Shown here piece by piece: positions 52,306 to 60,922 of a stretch of DNA of 64,000 nt. The stretch comes from Saprospiraceae bacterium (GTDB lineage Bacteria; Bacteroidota; Bacteroidia; Chitinophagales; Saprospiraceae). Position numbers and translations under genes: made by a program. Location of the stretch: the NCBI GenBank assembly GCA_019187225.1, contig JABAQQ010000004.1:1-64000 (forward strand). Reading direction: 5' to 3'. The stretch's first letter is position 1, and each line of letters begins with the position of its first letter. The notes beneath the pieces are model-generated. The model ran no database searches. It worked only from the letters and a program-made list of their open reading frames with translations, and was not told the DNA's origin.

Positions 52306-53616
52306 ATGCTCCAAACTTTTCTTTTCCTCCTTTTGCTGGGCGCTACCGGCTGGATTGCCTGGAAAGGTTATCGCCGGGTGTGGCGGAACATTTGCCTCGG
52401 CAGGGCCGAAAAAACCGGCGGCAATGGCGGCGCGCGCTGGCGCAACGTTCTGCTGGTAGCTTTCGGTCAGCAAAAAATGTTCAAAAACTGGCTGCCTGCC
52501 GTCATGCACCTTTTTATATATGTCGCATTTGTCATCACGCAGATAGAGTTGATCGAGATCTTTGTGGACGGCATTTTCGGAACACACCGGTTTTTCGCCG
52601 CCCCGTTGGGAGGATTTTACACCTTTATCATCAGTTTGATCGAAATTCTGTCGGTACTCGCATTTGTCGCCACCGTCGTTTTTCTGGCGAGAAGAAACCT
52701 GTTGAGAGTGCCGCGTTTCTGGAAACCTGAGATGAAGGGCTGGCCTTTCCGCGACGCGAACCTGATCCTCCTGGGAGAAATCATCCTCATCGTCGGCATT
52801 TTTTGCATGAATGGCGGCGATAAGGTATTGCAAACGAGGGGATTGGAACATTACCAACCTACCGGCGCTTTTGCCGTGAGCAGTTGGTTGGGGCCGATGT
52901 TGTTTGGCAATTGGAGTAATTCAGGGGTAATTCTGGCAGAGCGCTTTGGTTGGTGGTTGCACATCCTGACCGTGTTCGGCTTCCTGTGCTATTTGCCTTA
53001 TTCCAAACACCTGCACATCCTGCTGGCATTCCCGAACACCTGGTACGCCAAACTTACGCCCAAAGGCGAAATGGAAAACATGCCCGAAATCCAGAAGGAA
53101 GTGCGCATCATGATGGGTTTGGAACAGCCTGATCCGGACGCAGCTGCCGAACTGCCGGAATTTGGCGCGGACGATGTGTTTTCGCTCAGTTGGCAGAACA
53201 TCCTGCAAGCCTATTCCTGCACCGAATGCGGGCGCTGCACCGCCGCCTGCCCGGCCAATCTCACCGGTAAAAAACTCTCCCCCCGCAAAGTGATGATGGA
53301 CGTGCGCGACCGGGCGGAAGAAGTGGGTTTGAAAATGGAAAAAGAGAAATTGGAAATTGGAAACTATAACGACGGCAAGAGCCTGTTCGACCGCATCACG
53401 CCGGAAGAAATACACGCCTGCACCACCTGCAATGCCTGTGTGGAAGCCTGCCCGGTACTGATCAATCCGCTCGACATCATCCTGAAAATGCGCCGGCACG
53501 AGATCCTGACCCAGTCCGCTGGGCCGGCCGAGTGGCTGCCGATGTTCAATGCCATCGAAAACAATGGAGCGGCGTGGGCGATGAGTGAGGAAAGGGTGGG
53601 GTGGCGTAATAGTTAA
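52306..53616 (+). CDS. Membrane-bound (Fe-S)-binding protein, heterodisulfide-reductase-like
   Basis: A 436-residue protein: about five N-terminal membrane helices resembling a b-type cytochrome/NarI-like anchor (LQTFLFLLLLGATGWIAW, WLPAVMHLFIYVAFVI), then a soluble dicluster ferredoxin region with CTECGRCTAACP from residue 305 and CTTCNACVEACP from residue 372, each able to bind a 4Fe-4S cluster with the later C..P partners. It should carry electrons between the quinone pool and the adjacent CCG protein. The start at 52306 is chosen over one at 52204 because it begins at the first membrane helix. The gene 22 bases downstream encodes its likely partner. Confidence 0.88.
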   Translation: MLQTFLFLLLLGATGWIAWKGYRRVWRNICLGRAEKTGGNGGARWRNVLLVAFGQQKMFKNWLPAVMHLFIYVAFVITQIELIEIFVDGIFGTHRFFAAPLGGFYTFIISLIEILSVLAFVATVVFLARRNLLRVPRFWKPEMKGWPFRDANLILLGEIILIVGIFCMNGGDKVLQTRGLEHYQPTGAFAVSSWLGPMLFGNWSNSGVILAERFGWWLHILTVFGFLCYLPYSKHLHILLAFPNTWYAKLTPKGEMENMPEIQKEVRIMMGLEQPDPDAAAELPEFGADDVFSLSWQNILQAYSCTECGRCTAACPANLTGKKLSPRKVMMDVRDRAEEVGLKMEKEKLEIGNYNDGKSLFDRITPEEIHACTTCNACVEACPVLINPLDIILKMRRHEILTQSAGPAEWLPMFNAIENNGAAWAMSEERVGWRNS

Positions 53617-53638
53617 ATCTTGTAAATCCTGTAAAAAA

Positions 53639-54415
53639 ATGCTCGCCAAAACAATAGCCGAACTCCAAGCCGAAGGCCGCAGCCCCGAAATCCTCTTCTG
53701 GGTCGGCTGCGCCGGTTCCTTCGACGCCCGCGCCCAAAAAGTAACCCGTGCCCTGTGTGAAATCCTCAACCACGCCGGCTTGGAATTCGCCATTTTGGGA
53801 AACGAAGAACGCTGTACCGGCGACCCTGCCCGACGCGCCGGCAACGAGTTTTTGTTCCAGATGACGGCGGCCATGAACATCGAAACGCTGAACATGTACG
53901 GCGTCAAAAAAATCGTGACCGCTTGCCCGCATTGTTTCAATGTGCTGAAGAACGAATACCCGGCGCTGGGCGGCAGCTACGAAGTCGTGCACCACACGCA
54001 GTTGCTCAACGAATTGATTTCCAACGGAAAAATCAAACTCAAAGAAGGCGGCGACTTCAAGGGCCGGCGCATCACTTACCACGATTCGTGCTACCTGGGT
54101 CGCGCCAACGACGTATACGAAGCCCCGCGCGCCCTGCTCGAAGCGCTCGACGTGGACCTGGTGGAAATGAAACGCTCGCGCAAAAACGGCCTCTGCTGCG
54201 GCGCCGGCGGCGCACAAATGTGGAAAGAAGACGAACCCGGCAACAAACGCATCAACATCGAACGGGTGGAGGAAGCATTGGAAACTGAACCCACTGCCAT
54301 CGCCGCCAATTGCCCTTTTTGCCTCACGATGCTGCAAGATGGTTTGAAAGCCAAAGAACGAAACGAGCAAATTCCTGTTTATGATCTGTCGGAGATGATC
54401 GTGAACCGGTTGTGA
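53639..54415 (+). CDS. CCG-domain (Fe-S)-binding oxidoreductase (HdrB/LutA-like)
   Basis: A 258-residue soluble protein with two cysteine-rich CCG-type blocks: C24...RCTGDPARR (59-)...CPHC (96-99), and SCYLGR...GLCCGAGG...NCPFC. The first block has Cys-Thr instead of Cys-Cys, as often in this family. Such domains bind a non-cubane or 4Fe-4S cluster and act with membrane Fe-S partners in heterodisulfide-, lactate- or succinate-type oxidoreductases. It follows the membrane Fe-S gene by 22 bases and is certainly its operon partner. The substrate is unknown. Confidence 0.88.
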   Translation: MLAKTIAELQAEGRSPEILFWVGCAGSFDARAQKVTRALCEILNHAGLEFAILGNEERCTGDPARRAGNEFLFQMTAAMNIETLNMYGVKKIVTACPHCFNVLKNEYPALGGSYEVVHHTQLLNELISNGKIKLKEGGDFKGRRITYHDSCYLGRANDVYEAPRALLEALDVDLVEMKRSRKNGLCCGAGGAQMWKEDEPGNKRINIERVEEALETEPTAIAANCPFCLTMLQDGLKAKERNEQIPVYDLSEMIVNRL

Positions 54416-54427
54416 TGGTCCTGATAT

Positions 54428-54551
54428 CCCACCGATAAATCCGGTGGGGTGAATGGTTCAAATGTTCACAATTTTCCCACCGATAAATCGGTGGGCTGAA
54501 TGTTCAAGTCCGAAGGACTTTTTCTCACTCAACCCACCGGCTTACCGGTGG
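54428..54551. repeat. Multi-hairpin palindromic repeat, copy C
   Basis: A single hairpin CCCACCGATAAATCCGGTGGG (54428-54448), then from 54476 a full unit: CCCACCGATAAATCGGTGGG, CTGA spacer, AGTCC-GA-AGGACT, CTCAA, CCACCGGCTTACCGGTGG. It lies between the CCG protein gene and the next gene. The open frame upstream of 54564 is only the translation of this repeat. Confidence 0.9.
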
Positions 54552-54563
54552 AAACTTCGCAAA

Positions 54564-55088
54564 ATGACTGTCACTGCTGCTACCGCCACCGCCACTTTTA
54601 CCCCCTCTCTCGCGCAAGACCAGGCCTTTGCGCCGGAGTCCCGGGTTTGGATATATACCTGCAACCGCTCCCTGACCGATACAGAAGCCGAGGCAGCACA
54701 GCAGGCTTTGGATGCTTTTACCCGGCAATGGACGGCACACAACCAGGCCCTGCAGGCCAAAGCCGAAGTTTTTCAACATCAGTATGTTATTCTCCTGGTA
54801 GACGAAACGCAGGCAGGGGCGAGCGGCTGTTCGATTGATAAATCCGTCCACTTTCTGGAAAATTTGGGGCAGGAACTCGGCGTTGATTTTTTTGAAAGGA
54901 TGCGTTTCGGGTGGATAGAAAAAGATGAATTGCATTTTGCCGACCGTGCGACTTTCGCAGAACATGCCGGCAGCGGTCGCATTTCAAACGAAACATCGGT
55001 GGTGAACACGTTGGTACAAACCAAAAAAGATTTAGGTGAAAAATGGCTTGTTCCATTCGGAAAAAGTTGGCACCGCAGATTGGTGTAA
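54564..55088 (+). CDS. Small conserved Bacteroidota protein (often mislabelled ABC transporter ATPase)
   Basis: A 174-residue soluble protein with SRVWIYTCNRSLTDTEAE, the invariant-looking VDETQAGASGCSIDKSVHFL and a C-terminal PFGKSWHRRL. I recognise it as a protein family restricted to Bacteroidota that databases tend to call an ABC transporter ATPase, but there is no Walker A or B motif, so that label is unsupported. It follows the two Fe-S genes, an order I recall from other members of the phylum, which suggests a linked role. The Cys in GASGCS and the nearby Asp/His could be catalytic. The start at 54564 excludes residues encoded by the palindromic repeat. Confidence 0.75.
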   Translation: MTVTAATATATFTPSLAQDQAFAPESRVWIYTCNRSLTDTEAEAAQQALDAFTRQWTAHNQALQAKAEVFQHQYVILLVDETQAGASGCSIDKSVHFLENLGQELGVDFFERMRFGWIEKDELHFADRATFAEHAGSGRISNETSVVNTLVQTKKDLGEKWLVPFGKSWHRRLV

Positions 55089-55128
55089 GTCCGCTCTTAT
55101 TTTGCTAACCATTCAATTCCTGTCAAAT

Positions 55129-55431
55129 ATGACAAACTACGCCACGCTCACCGAAGCCCTCGACGACCTCCGCCGCAGGGGTTATACGGCCGACTTCGAC
55201 CTTCAGCCGCATTGCATCGAATGTGCGGCGCAGCAACTCGTACTGCACCCCGACGACTTCGAGATCACGGAATTTTATCGCTTCGAGGGCGCCACTGACC
55301 CCGGCGACAGCAGCGTGGTGTATGCCATATCCGGCAAGAACGGACTGAAAGGAGTTTTGGTGGACGCTTATGGCGTTTATTCTGATAGCCTGACGGCTGA
55401 AATGTTGGAAAAGCTGAGCGTGCGGCATTAA
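55129..55431 (+). CDS. Small conserved Bacteroidota protein (often mislabelled PRPP synthetase)
   Basis: A 100-residue soluble protein from the ATG at 55129: TLTEALDDLRRRGYTADFDL, LHPDDFEITEFYRFEGATDPGDSSVVYAIS and GLKGVLVDAYGVYSDSL. This family is common in Bacteroidota and is usually named phosphoribosylpyrophosphate synthetase, although it is far too short and lacks the PRPP-synthetase motifs. A small alpha/beta fold; function unknown. A tandem repeat follows it. Confidence 0.7.
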   Translation: MTNYATLTEALDDLRRRGYTADFDLQPHCIECAAQQLVLHPDDFEITEFYRFEGATDPGDSSVVYAISGKNGLKGVLVDAYGVYSDSLTAEMLEKLSVRH

Positions 55432-55443
55432 CTACTGCATATT

Positions 55444-55483
55444 AATCCGAAATCCGAAATCCGAAATCTGCAATCCGAAATCC
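55444..55483. repeat. 7-bp tandem phrase repeat
   Basis: Copies of AATCCGA with a 7-base period, interrupted by one AATCTGC, just downstream of the 55129 gene and upstream of the DinB gene. Same style as the other gap-specific phrase repeats in the window. Confidence 0.8.
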
Positions 55484-55498
55484 CCAATCAAGCTGTCC

Positions 55499-56032
55499 AT
55501 GCAAAAAAATATGCTGCCTGTTTCAAAACCCGGACCCGACGAATATCCCGAATGGTTTGCCGGTGAAATTGAACCCGTGCCATACCATGACCTGTTCTTT
55601 GGCCTGGAGGATTCTTTCCAACAAACGAGCGCCTTTTTGCGGGGATTGCCTGCAAACAAACTATTGTATCGCTACCTGCCCGACAAATGGACCATCAAAG
55701 AAATGTGGCAACACGTCATTGATGTGGAAAGAGTGTTGTCGTACCGCGCCATGCGTTTTTCCCGTGGCGATACTACCGTGTTGCACGGATTCGATCAGAA
55801 TGCGTACGCTTTAGCGAGCAAAGCCAACGACCGCGCCTGGGAAGATATTTTGCAGGAATACAGCGCCGTCCGGGTTTCATCCCTGCTATTGTTCAGAAGT
55901 CTTTATCCGGAAATGTTTATGTTGCGCGGCACTGCCGGCCGCTCCCAGGTTACCGTCCGCGCAGTAGGGTATTTAATCCTGGGACACGAAATACATCATA
56001 CAAAATCCATTCGCGAGCGTTATTTGGTTTGA
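55499..56032 (+). CDS. DinB/YfiT-family putative metal-dependent hydrolase
   Basis: A 177-residue four-helix-bundle protein. His72 in WQHVIDVERV and the C-terminal GHEIHHTKSI (His163, His166/167) are placed like the metal-binding triad of the DinB/YfiT superfamily. Many members are thiol S-transferases or uncharacterised hydrolases; the substrate here is unknown. A second in-frame ATG four codons in (55511) is an equally possible start. It is convergent with the large T9SS gene, with a terminator hairpin between. Confidence 0.82.
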   Translation: MQKNMLPVSKPGPDEYPEWFAGEIEPVPYHDLFFGLEDSFQQTSAFLRGLPANKLLYRYLPDKWTIKEMWQHVIDVERVLSYRAMRFSRGDTTVLHGFDQNAYALASKANDRAWEDILQEYSAVRVSSLLLFRSLYPEMFMLRGTAGRSQVTVRAVGYLILGHEIHHTKSIRERYLV

Positions 56033-56056
56033 AAAATAACGGGAGGCGTAGAAAAA

Positions 56057-56089
56057 GAGGGCTTTCCCACACGATCGGGGAAAGCCCTC
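56057..56089. terminator. Bidirectional terminator hairpin
   Basis: GAGGGCTTTCCC pairs with GGGAAAGCCCTC over a short loop. On the minus strand it is followed by TTTTTC, so it should terminate the long T9SS transcript; it may also stop the DinB transcript. Confidence 0.85.
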
Positions 56090-56113
56090 GGCATTTTATG
56101 TTCGCGTTATACC

Positions 56114-59100
56114 TTAACGGCTCACCATCAACTTCTTCACGCCCACTTCGCCGCCCGTACGGAAACGCACGACGTACATGCCTTCCGGCAAGTTGGAGCA
56201 ATCGAGCGTGACAAAAGTGGGATTGTCACTGATCTCGGTCAGCAACACCCGACCGGTTGCATCCATCACACTGACTTCCATGGTGGAAGGGATGTGTTGA
56301 TTGAACACAATGCGGGTCAATCCGTTGGTCGGGTTGGGCTGCAGGCGGACGCCTTTGAGCCACGCCGGTTCATAAGCGCGCGTCGTGTTGTCCACTTTGA
56401 TGTTTTCTTTCGTGACTAAACAACCGTTCGCGTCGGTGACAACGACTGTGTGGTCGCCTGCGGTGAGGCCGGAAAGGTCTTCCGTTTCACCGATGACAAG
56501 GCCGCCTTTCGTCCACTTGTAAGTGTAGGGGGTCGCGCCACCGCTCACGGTAATATCTATGGCGCCGAGGCCCTGGTTGTTCACATCGTGGGTGACAACC
56601 ACATCGTTGAGTTCCACCTGTTCGACCACGGCAACGGAGAAGGAGCAAACGCCGATGTTCCCGCCCGCGTCGGTATACGAATAGGTCTGCGTCGTGGTTC
56701 CGATCGGGAAAGCCGAACCGCTTTCCAGGCCGTTTTCCAATTCCCAAACACCGCCGTTGCCAAGGCAGTTGTCTACAGCGACAGGCGCACCGTAATTAAC
56801 AACGTTGTCGGCTGCGCACCGTGTAATATTTTCCGGACAGGTTACTGTCGGAGCGCTGTTGTCTACAATGGTCACGGTAGCGACAGCCGTTGCTGTCAGA
56901 CCGGACACATCGGTAACGGTGACGGTTACTTCGTGCTGGCCGAGTTGTTCGCAATTGAAAACATTCGGTGAAATACTCGAAGAGGCCACCCCGCAATTGT
57001 CGGCCAGTTGAGCAGCCAAAGAGGCGAGTGTAATTTCGGCCAGGCCGGATACATTCAGAGGAACAGTAGCATTTTGCACGGAAACGGTAGGCAGCACATT
57101 GTCGTTGGCAGTTACCTGCACAAAAGTGCTGGTTTGACAGCCGTTCTGGTCAGTCACAGTGACACCGTAGTTGCCAGCTGTGAGGTTGGTAGCCGTATTG
57201 GAAGTTTGTCCGTTGCTCCAGACAAAATTGTAGGGCGCGGTACCTCCCGAAATGGAAGCGGTTGCAGAGCCGGTCGCTTCGTTGGCACAAGCCGGGCTGA
57301 CCGTTTCGATGTTCCACGCGGAATACGGTGAAGGTTCGGCAACCGTCGCTGTTGCAACCACCTGGCAATCATTGGCATCCGTCACGGAGACAGTGTATAC
57401 ACCGCCGGAGAGGTTATTGACGGTAGCAGCATTGCCGCCATTGCTCCAGGCATAGACGAAGGGTGCCGTACCGCCGTTCAATGTCAGTGTTACGGAACCA
57501 TTGCTGGCGCCGGCGCAGGTTACATGCACGATGGTAGACGATGCTGCAATAGCACAATTGAACGAATTGACGACAACCGTTTGCTCATCGGTGCAGCCGT
57601 TGGCATCCGTTACCGTGACGGTATAGTTGCCGGGTGCGAGGTTATCAAGCGACTGAGTGGTGGCGCCGGTGTTCCAAAGGTAAGTATACCCGCTGGCGCC
57701 TCCGGCAGGATTGGCCGTCGCTGTGCCATCGTTGGCGCCGGCAGCGGTTTCGTTGGTAGCGCTTGCGTTGGCGGCCAGTTCCGTTGGTTCCGTAATATTG
57801 ATATTCAGTGTAGCGGGACAATTATTGCCATCTGTCAGGTTGACCGTGTATGTCCCGGGTGCAAGGTTGGCGACCGACTGAGTAGTGGCGCCGTTGCTCC
57901 ATTCATATACCACCGGATCGGCAGCGCCGGCGAGCGTAACCTCAGCGGTGCCGTTGTTCGCACCGAAACAGGTTGCATTGGTGCCGGCAATGGATGCCGA
58001 CAACGCACAATTAAAGGAGTTGACCGTCACGGTTTTAACATCCGTGCAGCCATTGGTATCCGTTACGGTAACCGTGTAGTTGCCGGGTGCAAGTCCTTCG
58101 ATGGTTTGTGTGGTCGCGCCGTTGCTCCACGAATAAGTATAGCCGGCAGTGCCGCCGGTTGGGTTGGCGGTTGCGGTACCGTCGTTCACGCCGTTGGCTG
58201 TTTGCGCCGTCGCGACAGCATTGGCGGCCAGCAGATCGGGCTGCGTAATGACAACCGACGTGGAAGCAGTGCAGTTTTCACCGTCCGTAATCGTTACAAG
58301 GTATGTCCCGGCGGCCACATTGGAAACAGTAGCGCCATTAGCGCCGTTGCTCCAGGAGAAGTTGTACGTTCCATTGCCACCGCCCGGTGTAGCTGTTGCC
58401 GCGCCGTTTGAGCCACCGTTACAGGATACGTTCGTTTGCGATCCAATGGCGGCCGTCACGACAGCGCTTTGTATCACATTGACAGAAGCGGTGGAAGTAC
58501 ATCCGTTGTCGCTGTTGTTCACCTGCAGATTGTAGGTGCCGACCGCATCCACCACCGGTGTCAGGCTGTTGGCGCCCGAAACGATGTTGCCGTTCGCAGT
58601 TGTCCACTGGTAAGTGAAATTCTGCCCCTGCGAAGAACCCGATCCGTCGAGTTGGATATGGTTCGTATTGCAATTCAGGTTGCCGGGGGTTGCAGCGGAA
58701 GCCGTAGGTGGTGTGTTGTTCAATGCCACTGTGGCATTGGCGGAAGAGGTGCAACCGTTGACCGGATTGGTAGTGGTGAGCACATACTGGCCGGCGGCGT
58801 TGACCGACGGATTTTGCAAATTGGAAGTAAAACCATTGGGCCCCGTCCAGACAAAAGTCGCCGTAGTATCGGGCGACGAACCGCTCAGTGTCACACTATT
58901 GACCACGCACGTCATAGCGCCGCCGGTCGCTGCAGCGCCGGGTGTTGCGTTGTTGGTGGTGACGTTGGCCGTAGCGGTGTTGGTGCAACCGGTCACCGTA
59001 TCAGTCAGCACAAGGTTATACGTTCCGGAAACATTGACCGAAGGACTTTGAACCGTAGAATTATAGCCGTTCGGGCCCGTCCATGCGAAAGCAGGGTTGT

Positions 59101-60682
59101 TGGAATTCGTCGTCGTGGTGAGCGTTACAGTGTCTACTGCACAAGTCAATACGCCATTGCTGGTTGCAACTGTGGGCAGTACGTTGTTGCCGGTCACGGT
59201 GGTGGAGGAGGTTTGAGTGCAACCTGTTGCCGTATTGGTTACTTGCAGGGTGTACGTGCCGCCCGCATTCACTGTTGGCGCGAGCGTGTTGCCACCGGCC
59301 GTAATGTTGCCGCCATTGGAAGCTGTCCACAAATAAGTAAATTCATTTCCTGCAGAGCCGGAGCCTTGTAATACCGTCGTAGGCTGCGCACAGGATACTT
59401 GTCCGGCCGGTCCGGCGTTTGCGTTGGGCAGGACAATATTGGCGGAAACAGTGGTAGAAGCGTACGACACACAGTTGGTCTGAGTATTGCTCACCTGAAG
59501 GGTATAAATTCCCGCTGCGTTCACCGTCGGATTGGTCGTATTGCCGCCGGAAACGATATTGCCGCCCCCTGAAGCGGACCATTGATAAGCGATGAATTCG
59601 CCCTCGCTCGAGTTGGAGCCATTCAATTGAATGCTCGGCTGAAGACAGGTAATGGCCGGCGGGGGAGCGATGCTGGCCACCGGATATACGGCAGGTGGTA
59701 CATTGACCGTCAGTGTTTTTGTACAGTTTTGATCATCGGTCACCGTGACGGTATAATTGCCGCTGTTGTTCAATCCGTATGCTGTTTCGCCCACCTGACC
59801 ATTGCTCCAGGTGTAGTTGTATCCATTGGGCCAGCCACCCGATGCTTCCACGGTAATGGTAGCTGCGACACCGTTACAGCCCAATGGTGTTTGTTCCACT
59901 ACGGCAATTTGCAAGGGGCCTTCCGGGCCTTCTACCGTGATGGGGTCGGTCTCGCCCGTCCATCCATTGCTCGCGGTCACCGTACAGGTATAGGTGCCTG
60001 CGGGGATGTTGTTCAAATCCTGCGTAGACGCGCCGTTCGACCAACTGTAGGTGTAAGGAGGAGTGCCGCCGTTCGGCGTTATGTCAATCGAACCCGTATT
60101 GGAATTGAAACACCTGGCATTAACGATGTTGTTCACATTGATCTGCACCACCATGGGCGGACAGATGTTGTTGCGGGCGTTCCACAATCCTTGTGTGCTT
60201 TGCTGACCAACCAAATGCACTTTTTTATCGGCCGGACAAACCATGTAAATGGTGGGGTAATAGCTCACAGCGTATTGCGCCCTGACGGAGGCGGATTCCG
60301 CAATAGGATAGGGAGTGCCGTCCACCCAGTTACCTTGGGTGCCGCCGACGCATCCGGCCGGGCCATACAGACAGGCCGTATTCGTAGCCGCATCGCCTTC
60401 AATGAAAAAAACAAAGGCTTCATTCGTACCGGGAGGGCCGTATTGCTCCCAAAGGTTTTTCAATGCGTGGGAATTGTGGTAATTCCAGCAGGGGCCGCAC
60501 CAGGTGGCGGAAAAATCAATGTACACTGTTTTGCCCTCGTCAAGCAAACTGTACAAGTTCCAGGAGTTGCCGTCGAGGTCGGTAACCGTAAAGTCAGGCG
60601 CTACAGAGCCGCTGGGAAGCTGCGCATGTAAATGGGTAAGACCGAACGCGAAGAAAGCGAGTAGTAGAAAGATTCTTTTCAT
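56114..60682 (-). CDS. Thioredoxin-headed SprB/HYR repeat protein with T9SS domain
   Basis: A 1522-residue secreted protein. After a signal peptide (MKRIFLLLAFFAFGLTHLHAQ) comes a thioredoxin/AhpC-like domain with WCGPC at 61-65 (about 25-175). Then follow many SprB-type repeats (YTYSWSNGATTQ...LAPGNYTVTVTD..GC) and PKD/Ig-like repeats (GTYTLQVSNT, GGNTLAPTVNAGG), a HYR-like module (VSGLTATATV-type, VTCPENITRC), and a T9SS domain (LQPNPTNGLTRI...MDATGRVLLT...GMYVVRFR). It is expected on the surface as a long stalk with a redox head. The -7-like box TACTTTCG at 60719-60726 may be its promoter. The thioredoxin-plus-adhesin combination is the odd part; the redox partner is unknown. Confidence 0.88.
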   Translation of the reverse strand: MKRIFLLLAFFAFGLTHLHAQLPSGSVAPDFTVTDLDGNSWNLYSLLDEGKTVYIDFSATWCGPCWNYHNSHALKNLWEQYGPPGTNEAFVFFIEGDAATNTACLYGPAGCVGGTQGNWVDGTPYPIAESASVRAQYAVSYYPTIYMVCPADKKVHLVGQQSTQGLWNARNNICPPMVVQINVNNIVNARCFNSNTGSIDITPNGGTPPYTYSWSNGASTQDLNNIPAGTYTCTVTASNGWTGETDPITVEGPEGPLQIAVVEQTPLGCNGVAATITVEASGGWPNGYNYTWSNGQVGETAYGLNNSGNYTVTVTDDQNCTKTLTVNVPPAVYPVASIAPPPAITCLQPSIQLNGSNSSEGEFIAYQWSASGGGNIVSGGNTTNPTVNAAGIYTLQVSNTQTNCVSYASTTVSANIVLPNANAGPAGQVSCAQPTTVLQGSGSAGNEFTYLWTASNGGNITAGGNTLAPTVNAGGTYTLQVTNTATGCTQTSSTTVTGNNVLPTVATSNGVLTCAVDTVTLTTTTNSNNPAFAWTGPNGYNSTVQSPSVNVSGTYNLVLTDTVTGCTNTATANVTTNNATPGAAATGGAMTCVVNSVTLSGSSPDTTATFVWTGPNGFTSNLQNPSVNAAGQYVLTTTNPVNGCTSSANATVALNNTPPTASAATPGNLNCNTNHIQLDGSGSSQGQNFTYQWTTANGNIVSGANSLTPVVDAVGTYNLQVNNSDNGCTSTASVNVIQSAVVTAAIGSQTNVSCNGGSNGAATATPGGGNGTYNFSWSNGANGATVSNVAAGTYLVTITDGENCTASTSVVITQPDLLAANAVATAQTANGVNDGTATANPTGGTAGYTYSWSNGATTQTIEGLAPGNYTVTVTDTNGCTDVKTVTVNSFNCALSASIAGTNATCFGANNGTAEVTLAGAADPVVYEWSNGATTQSVANLAPGTYTVNLTDGNNCPATLNINITEPTELAANASATNETAAGANDGTATANPAGGASGYTYLWNTGATTQSLDNLAPGNYTVTVTDANGCTDEQTVVVNSFNCAIAASSTIVHVTCAGASNGSVTLTLNGGTAPFVYAWSNGGNAATVNNLSGGVYTVSVTDANDCQVVATATVAEPSPYSAWNIETVSPACANEATGSATASISGGTAPYNFVWSNGQTSNTATNLTAGNYGVTVTDQNGCQTSTFVQVTANDNVLPTVSVQNATVPLNVSGLAEITLASLAAQLADNCGVASSSISPNVFNCEQLGQHEVTVTVTDVSGLTATAVATVTIVDNSAPTVTCPENITRCAADNVVNYGAPVAVDNCLGNGGVWELENGLESGSAFPIGTTTQTYSYTDAGGNIGVCSFSVAVVEQVELNDVVVTHDVNNQGLGAIDITVSGGATPYTYKWTKGGLVIGETEDLSGLTAGDHTVVVTDANGCLVTKENIKVDNTTRAYEPAWLKGVRLQPNPTNGLTRIVFNQHIPSTMEVSVMDATGRVLLTEISDNPTFVTLDCSNLPEGMYVVRFRTGGEVGVKKLMVSR

Positions 60683-60922
60683 AGGCGGTGGAAAGTTTTA
60701 GATGTCAGAAATGCGCTGCGAAAGTAGCGACACGTTTTCGGGAAATTTACTGATACGGGCAAATTATTTACATGAGAGCCGCGGAAACGACCATTTTATT
60801 TTTCAGGATTCTACCGGAATGCCTTCAGAAAGTTTTGCCCTGCCCATTCTATTTTGAAGAAGACTGCTTTGTGAAGTATCGCCACCGGTCTGTCTCGTCC
60901 GCCCGAAATCTGCAATCAACAA

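Noticed and set aside
54564-55088. ABC transporter ATPase
   Set aside because: No Walker A, Walker B or ABC signature is present; the name is a database habit for this family.
55129-55431. Phosphoribosylpyrophosphate synthetase
   Set aside because: At 100 residues it is about a third of the enzyme's length and lacks its PRPP-loop motifs.
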